64,000 nucleotides of DNA, from the NCBI GenBank assembly GCA_903872075.1, contig CAIQJF010000004.1, positions 1 through 64,000 of the forward strand, read 5' to 3'. A model generated the notes under the pieces. It was not told the DNA's origin, did no database searches, and saw only the letters and a list, made by a program, of their open reading frames with translations. This DNA comes from an uncultured Caulobacteraceae bacterium. GTDB lineage: Bacteria > Pseudomonadota > Alphaproteobacteria > Caulobacterales > Caulobacteraceae. The position numbers and the translations under genes are program-made. This document shows positions 60,808-64,000 of this stretch, in pieces. Within the stretch, counting starts at the first letter, position 1, and each line of letters begins with the position of its first letter.

Positions 60808-61709
60808 TCCACCGCGCCGGGGGCCAGGGCGTAGACGCGCGAGCAGTACTCGCAGGTGACGTGGATGGCGCCGTCGGGCTCGACCATCTCGGCGCGTTCC
60901 TCGGCCGGGAACGAGCGCAGCATGCCGATGATCTTGTCCTCGGAGCAGCGGCAGAAGCCGGTGAGGGCCTTGGCCGGGAACATGCGCACGCCGTTCTCAT
61001 GGAACAGCCGCCACAGCAGGGTCTCGCTCGACACCAGCGGATCGAGAAGTTCGTCCTCGCCCACGGTCGCGATGAACGCCTGCGCCGTCTCCCAGGCGTC
61101 CTCGGTGGAGCCCCGCGCCTGATCTTCGGCGATGTTCTGGATCAGGAGGCCGCCGGCGCGCCATTTCGGCCCGTCGCCCGTATCGAGCTGGCCCACGGCC
61201 AGGCGCACGCGTGTGGGCGTCTGTTCCGACTGGACGAAATAGGCCTCGGCGCACAGCGCCAGGGTCTCGCCCTCAATGGGCGTGACGCCCTGATAGCGAT
61301 CCATGTCGGGGCCTTGATCCACCGTCATGATGAACACGCCGTTGCCGAGCAGGGTGCCGGCGCCCGGCAGGGCGAAACCGCCGCTCGCCTCCGCCACCCG
61401 CTCCGGGTTGAAGCGGCAGTAGCCGCGCAGCCCGCCGGAGGTGTCGTAGTCGGCCACCACATAGGCGACGGGGCCGTCGCCCTGAGCCTGCACGATCAGC
61501 CGGCCTTCGAACTTCAGGCTGGCGCCCACCAGCGCGGCCAGGGCGCAGGCCTCGCCCAGCAGGTTGGCCACGGCGGGCGGATAGGCGTGGCGGGTCAGGA
61601 CCTCGTCCACGGCGGGGCCAAGGCGAACGATCCGGCCGCGCACGGGCTGGGAGTCGATCTGGAACGGGGCGACGATGTCGTCGGTCAGGGTCTGGGTCAC
61701 CGGGGCCAT
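60804..61709 (-). CDS. hslO: Hsp33 redox-regulated chaperonin
   Basis: Oxidation-activated holdase. The 301 residues show the N-terminal domain with GGFALPGAGTLLGNG-type loops and the C-terminal redox switch: FCRCSEDK (CxC) and TCEYCSRVY (CxxC), the four zinc-ligand cysteines. It protects proteins during oxidative and heat stress. It is convergent with the HD gene. Confidence 0.94.
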   Translation of the reverse strand: MAPVTQTLTDDIVAPFQIDSQPVRGRIVRLGPAVDEVLTRHAYPPAVANLLGEACALAALVGASLKFEGRLIVQAQGDGPVAYVVADYDTSGGLRGYCRFNPERVAEASGGFALPGAGTLLGNGVFIMTVDQGPDMDRYQGVTPIEGETLALCAEAYFVQSEQTPTRVRLAVGQLDTGDGPKWRAGGLLIQNIAEDQARGSTEDAWETAQAFIATVGEDELLDPLVSSETLLWRLFHENGVRMFPAKALTGFCRCSEDKIIGMLRSFPAEERAEMVEPDGAIHVTCEYCSRVYALAPGAVD

Positions 61710-61732
61710 ATAGGGACGGACGCGGTTCGCGA

Positions 61733-63859
61733 CTAGGTCGGGCCGTCCAGCCGCGTGAGCCGCAGGATCACCGCCCGCTCGGCCCGCAGCGGCGGCATGG
61801 GCCAGCCGATCGCCCCGAGGCGGGCGCCGCTGGCGATCTGGCCCTCGGCGTCGGCATCGCGGTCGACCCGGCGCACGCGGTAGCGCGCCTCGGCCGCCAG
61901 CATCGGCAGGCGCAGGGGCGCGGCGTGGCCGAAGCTTGCCGGATCGGCGCGATAGGCGAGAACCACCAGCTCCGTTTCGGCCGCGTCGGCGTGCGCCTGC
62001 CAGACCATGCCGTCCTCGCCGTCGCCCAGCCAGACCCGCCCGCCGTGCAGAATTCCGCGCAGGTCCTTGTAGAGCCGCACCTTGTCGGCGAGGCGCGCCA
62101 GATCGGCGGTGTCGAGCTTTCTCAGGTCGAGTTCCACGCCGAAATGCCCGGGCAGGGCCACGGCGGCGCGGAACGCCATGGACTGACCCCGGCCGGTGGT
62201 GTGGGCCGGGTCGGCGCCCACATGCGCGCCCATGATTTCCGGAGGGAAGAACTGCAGGAAGCCGCGCTGGATGCCCAGGCGCGAGACCGCATCGATGTTG
62301 TCGCTGGTCCAGAACCGGTGGGTGTGGCGCAGCACCCCCATGTCGATGCGCCCGCCGCCGCCGGCGCAGGCCTCGATCTCGACCTCAGGATGGGCGGCGC
62401 GCAGCCGGGCCATCAGGCCGTAGGCCGCCAGGATCTGGTTGTGATAGGCGGCCCGGCCGCCGGCCCCGCCCGCCGTGGCCAGATCGCGGTTGTGGTCCCA
62501 CTTCAGATAGCCGATCGGGTGCCCGCGCAGCAGCGTATCGATGGCGCCGAACAGATAGTCGACCACCTCCGGCCGGGTCAGATCCAGCACCAGCTGGTTG
62601 CGCGCGGTCAGCCGCGGGCGGCCGGCCAGCTCCAGGGCCCAGTCGGGATGGGCGCGCAGCAGGTCGCTGTCGGGATTGACCATCTCCGGCTCGACCCACA
62701 GGCCGAACTCCAAGCCCAGACCCGTCACGTAATCGATCAGATCGCCGAGACCCTCCGGATACTTGGCCGGATCCGGCGTCCAGTCACCCAGGCTCGTGGT
62801 GTCGTTGTTCCGGCCGCGGAACCAGCCGTCGTCGAGCACGAAGCGCTCCATGCCGATGCCCGCGGCCAGGGAGGCGAGTTGCCTGAGCTCCGCCTGGTCG
62901 TGACGGAAATAGAAACCCTCCCAGGTGTTCAGCGACGCAGGCCGTGGCCGCATCGTCCCGCCGGGCCATGCGATCCGCCGTCGCGCCGCCACATGGAATC
63001 CCTGCGCCACGCCGTTGAGTCCCCCGGCCGAACAGACAGCGATCATCTCAGGCGAAGCGAGCCGCTCGCCGGGGCCGAGACGGACCTCGCCCGGCGCCAG
63101 CCATTCGCCCATCTGCCACTGAAAACGGCCGTCATCGAAGCTGTCGATCAGCTGAGCGTGATTGCCGGACCAGGCCAGATGCACGCCATATGTCAGGCCC
63201 GTGTCATGAGTTGTTCCGGGCGTTGTGACCACGGCGCCGGGAAAGCATCCGTGCGAGGTCAGACCCCGGCGGTTCTCCCGCCGCCAGCCGCTGCGGCTGA
63301 GCGCGTCCTCGACCGGACGGAACTCATCCATGTGCCGCCCGACAAACGAGCGCACGTTAGCTGACCGCTCCGGCAGGGGCAGGACGCCGGCCGCCAGCCA
63401 CTGCACCTCAAGGACGCCGTCGCCTGTGTTAGTCAGGACCGTGGAGATCGTCAGCGTGTCGTCTTCGGCGGACATCGCCAGCGACACCTCGATCGTCAAC
63501 GCCGCGACGTCGTCGAACAGGCGAACCACCGCCGCCCGCCCGGGTTCGCGCCAGTCGATCTCGCAACGCTGGAAGGCCTGATGAAAATCGCGGCCGTCGC
63601 GGTGCGCCAGCAGGGCGCTCTGATTGAACCAGCCGCCGCCGAACGTGGGGAACAGGCTGAAGGGCTGATCGGTGTCCGGCGAGGACGACGGCGTCGGCCG
63701 CTGCGACGCCAGGGGCGGCCAGGGCGCGCCGTCGGCGTGAAGGGCCGGGCCCCAGTAGCGCCAGAGCGGCGCGCCACCCGCCACACATTCCAGAACCAGG
63801 CTCGTTCGCGCGCCATGGAGTACGATGATGTCCGCAACTGCGCCCGGCGATGCGTTCAC
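61733..63859 (-). CDS. Alpha-galactosidase, GH36
   Basis: Removes alpha-linked galactose from oligosaccharides. The 708 residues hold the GH36 N-terminal beta domain, then the barrel with nucleophile D455 in YLKWDHNRDL and the acid/base D520 in WTSDNIDAV, plus CAGGGGRIDMG. GTG start at 63859 with GAGG about nine bases upstream. No signal peptide is visible, so it acts in the cytoplasm on an imported sugar. Its place beside the sugar carrier and ED genes fits galactoside use. Confidence 0.92.
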   Translation of the reverse strand: MNASPGAVADIIVLHGARTSLVLECVAGGAPLWRYWGPALHADGAPWPPLASQRPTPSSSPDTDQPFSLFPTFGGGWFNQSALLAHRDGRDFHQAFQRCEIDWREPGRAAVVRLFDDVAALTIEVSLAMSAEDDTLTISTVLTNTGDGVLEVQWLAAGVLPLPERSANVRSFVGRHMDEFRPVEDALSRSGWRRENRRGLTSHGCFPGAVVTTPGTTHDTGLTYGVHLAWSGNHAQLIDSFDDGRFQWQMGEWLAPGEVRLGPGERLASPEMIAVCSAGGLNGVAQGFHVAARRRIAWPGGTMRPRPASLNTWEGFYFRHDQAELRQLASLAAGIGMERFVLDDGWFRGRNNDTTSLGDWTPDPAKYPEGLGDLIDYVTGLGLEFGLWVEPEMVNPDSDLLRAHPDWALELAGRPRLTARNQLVLDLTRPEVVDYLFGAIDTLLRGHPIGYLKWDHNRDLATAGGAGGRAAYHNQILAAYGLMARLRAAHPEVEIEACAGGGGRIDMGVLRHTHRFWTSDNIDAVSRLGIQRGFLQFFPPEIMGAHVGADPAHTTGRGQSMAFRAAVALPGHFGVELDLRKLDTADLARLADKVRLYKDLRGILHGGRVWLGDGEDGMVWQAHADAAETELVVLAYRADPASFGHAAPLRLPMLAAEARYRVRRVDRDADAEGQIASGARLGAIGWPMPPLRAERAVILRLTRLDGPT

Positions 63860-63955
63860 GACCTGACCTCTTGGTTTGCGGAGTCGCGGACACGCGTCCG
63901 GCGGACCGCCCGACCTAAGCGCAGTCCGGCCGGCGGTCAAAGCCGGTTCGGGGGG

Positions 63956-64000
63956 TCAGATCTCCTCGGCCCGCAGATCGATGGCCGCAATCACGTCCTC
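63956..64000 (-). CDS. Gene fragment at the window edge
   Basis: The minus strand from 64000 reads EDVIAAIDLRAEEI followed by TGA at 63956-63958, so a gene ends here and its body lies outside the window. Fourteen residues are too few to name a family. It is separated from the alpha-galactosidase start by about 95 bp and is on the same strand. Confidence 0.5.
   Translation of the reverse strand, partial: EDVIAAIDLRAEEI

Overview
The window is high-GC chromosomal DNA of an alphaproteobacterium, most likely Caulobacterales and close to Phenylobacterium or Caulobacter. The clues are the complete Entner-Doudoroff block with a FucP-type sugar carrier, a tyrosine-catabolic operon, several acyl-CoA dehydrogenase paralogues, PEPxxWA-CTERM surface proteins, a Coq7 hydroxylase, and frequent GTG/TTG starts. 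This is inference from gene content; no 16S rRNA gene or ribosomal protein gene is present.

Layout. 1-1.5 kb: an integration scar. It holds a truncated IS21 IstB tail, an intact tRNA-Leu(CAA), a collapsed tyrosine recombinase, and a 45-bp copy of the tRNA 5' half on the far side. 1.5-5.1 kb: minus-strand operon hppD-hmgA-orf94-fahA, taking 4-hydroxyphenylpyruvate to fumarate and acetoacetate, but without a maleylacetoacetate isomerase gene. 5.2-9.6 kb: housekeeping genes (YqaA-type membrane protein, dsbB, coq7, a GNAT acetyltransferase, a glycine-zipper protein, a short MprF). 9.8-19 kb: four acyl-CoA dehydrogenases, split by an accessory patch (11.0-15.1 kb) with HepT/MntA, a serine hydrolase broken by one stop codon, unknown genes and an orphan MNT-type antitoxin. 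19-25.9 kb: a small exopolysaccharide export set (Wza-like, Wzc-like BY-kinase with a Tyr-Gly tail, an unknown protein, an initiating sugar transferase, RmlD). 26-35.2 kb: a complete two-pump RND efflux operon with its outer-membrane channel. 35-40 kb: small secreted and hypothetical proteins, a Tat-exported methyltransferase-like protein and an exported amidohydrolase. 40-45.6 kb: a NarL-type two-component system flanked by three PEP-CTERM proteins, one of which carries two unrelated tandem-repeat arrays. 45.6-51.2 kb: small genes, an AT-rich island next to a sulfotransferase, two tRNA-Gly genes enclosing a wrecked VapBC pair, and a truncated PEP-CTERM gene. 51.2-64 kb: dcd, metZ-apaG, then sugar metabolism (FucP-type MFS carrier, ROK kinase, zwf, edd, eda), an alarmone-hydrolase-like HD protein, hslO and a GH36 alpha-galactosidase.

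How it fits together. The right end reads as a carbohydrate unit: the GH36 enzyme could release hexose, the MFS carrier import it, the ROK kinase phosphorylate it, and Zwf/Edd/Eda take it to pyruvate and glyceraldehyde 3-phosphate. No pgl gene lies between zwf and edd. The 19-25.9 kb and 40-45.6 kb blocks both look like envelope biology, since PEP-CTERM proteins are usually linked to exopolysaccharide production; no exosortase gene is in the window. The most unusual object is the repeat-bearing PEP-CTERM protein at 44370-45632. The other clear oddities are three decayed toxin-antitoxin or integrase loci at tRNA genes, and an acyl-CoA dehydrogenase lacking a glutamate at both usual catalytic positions.
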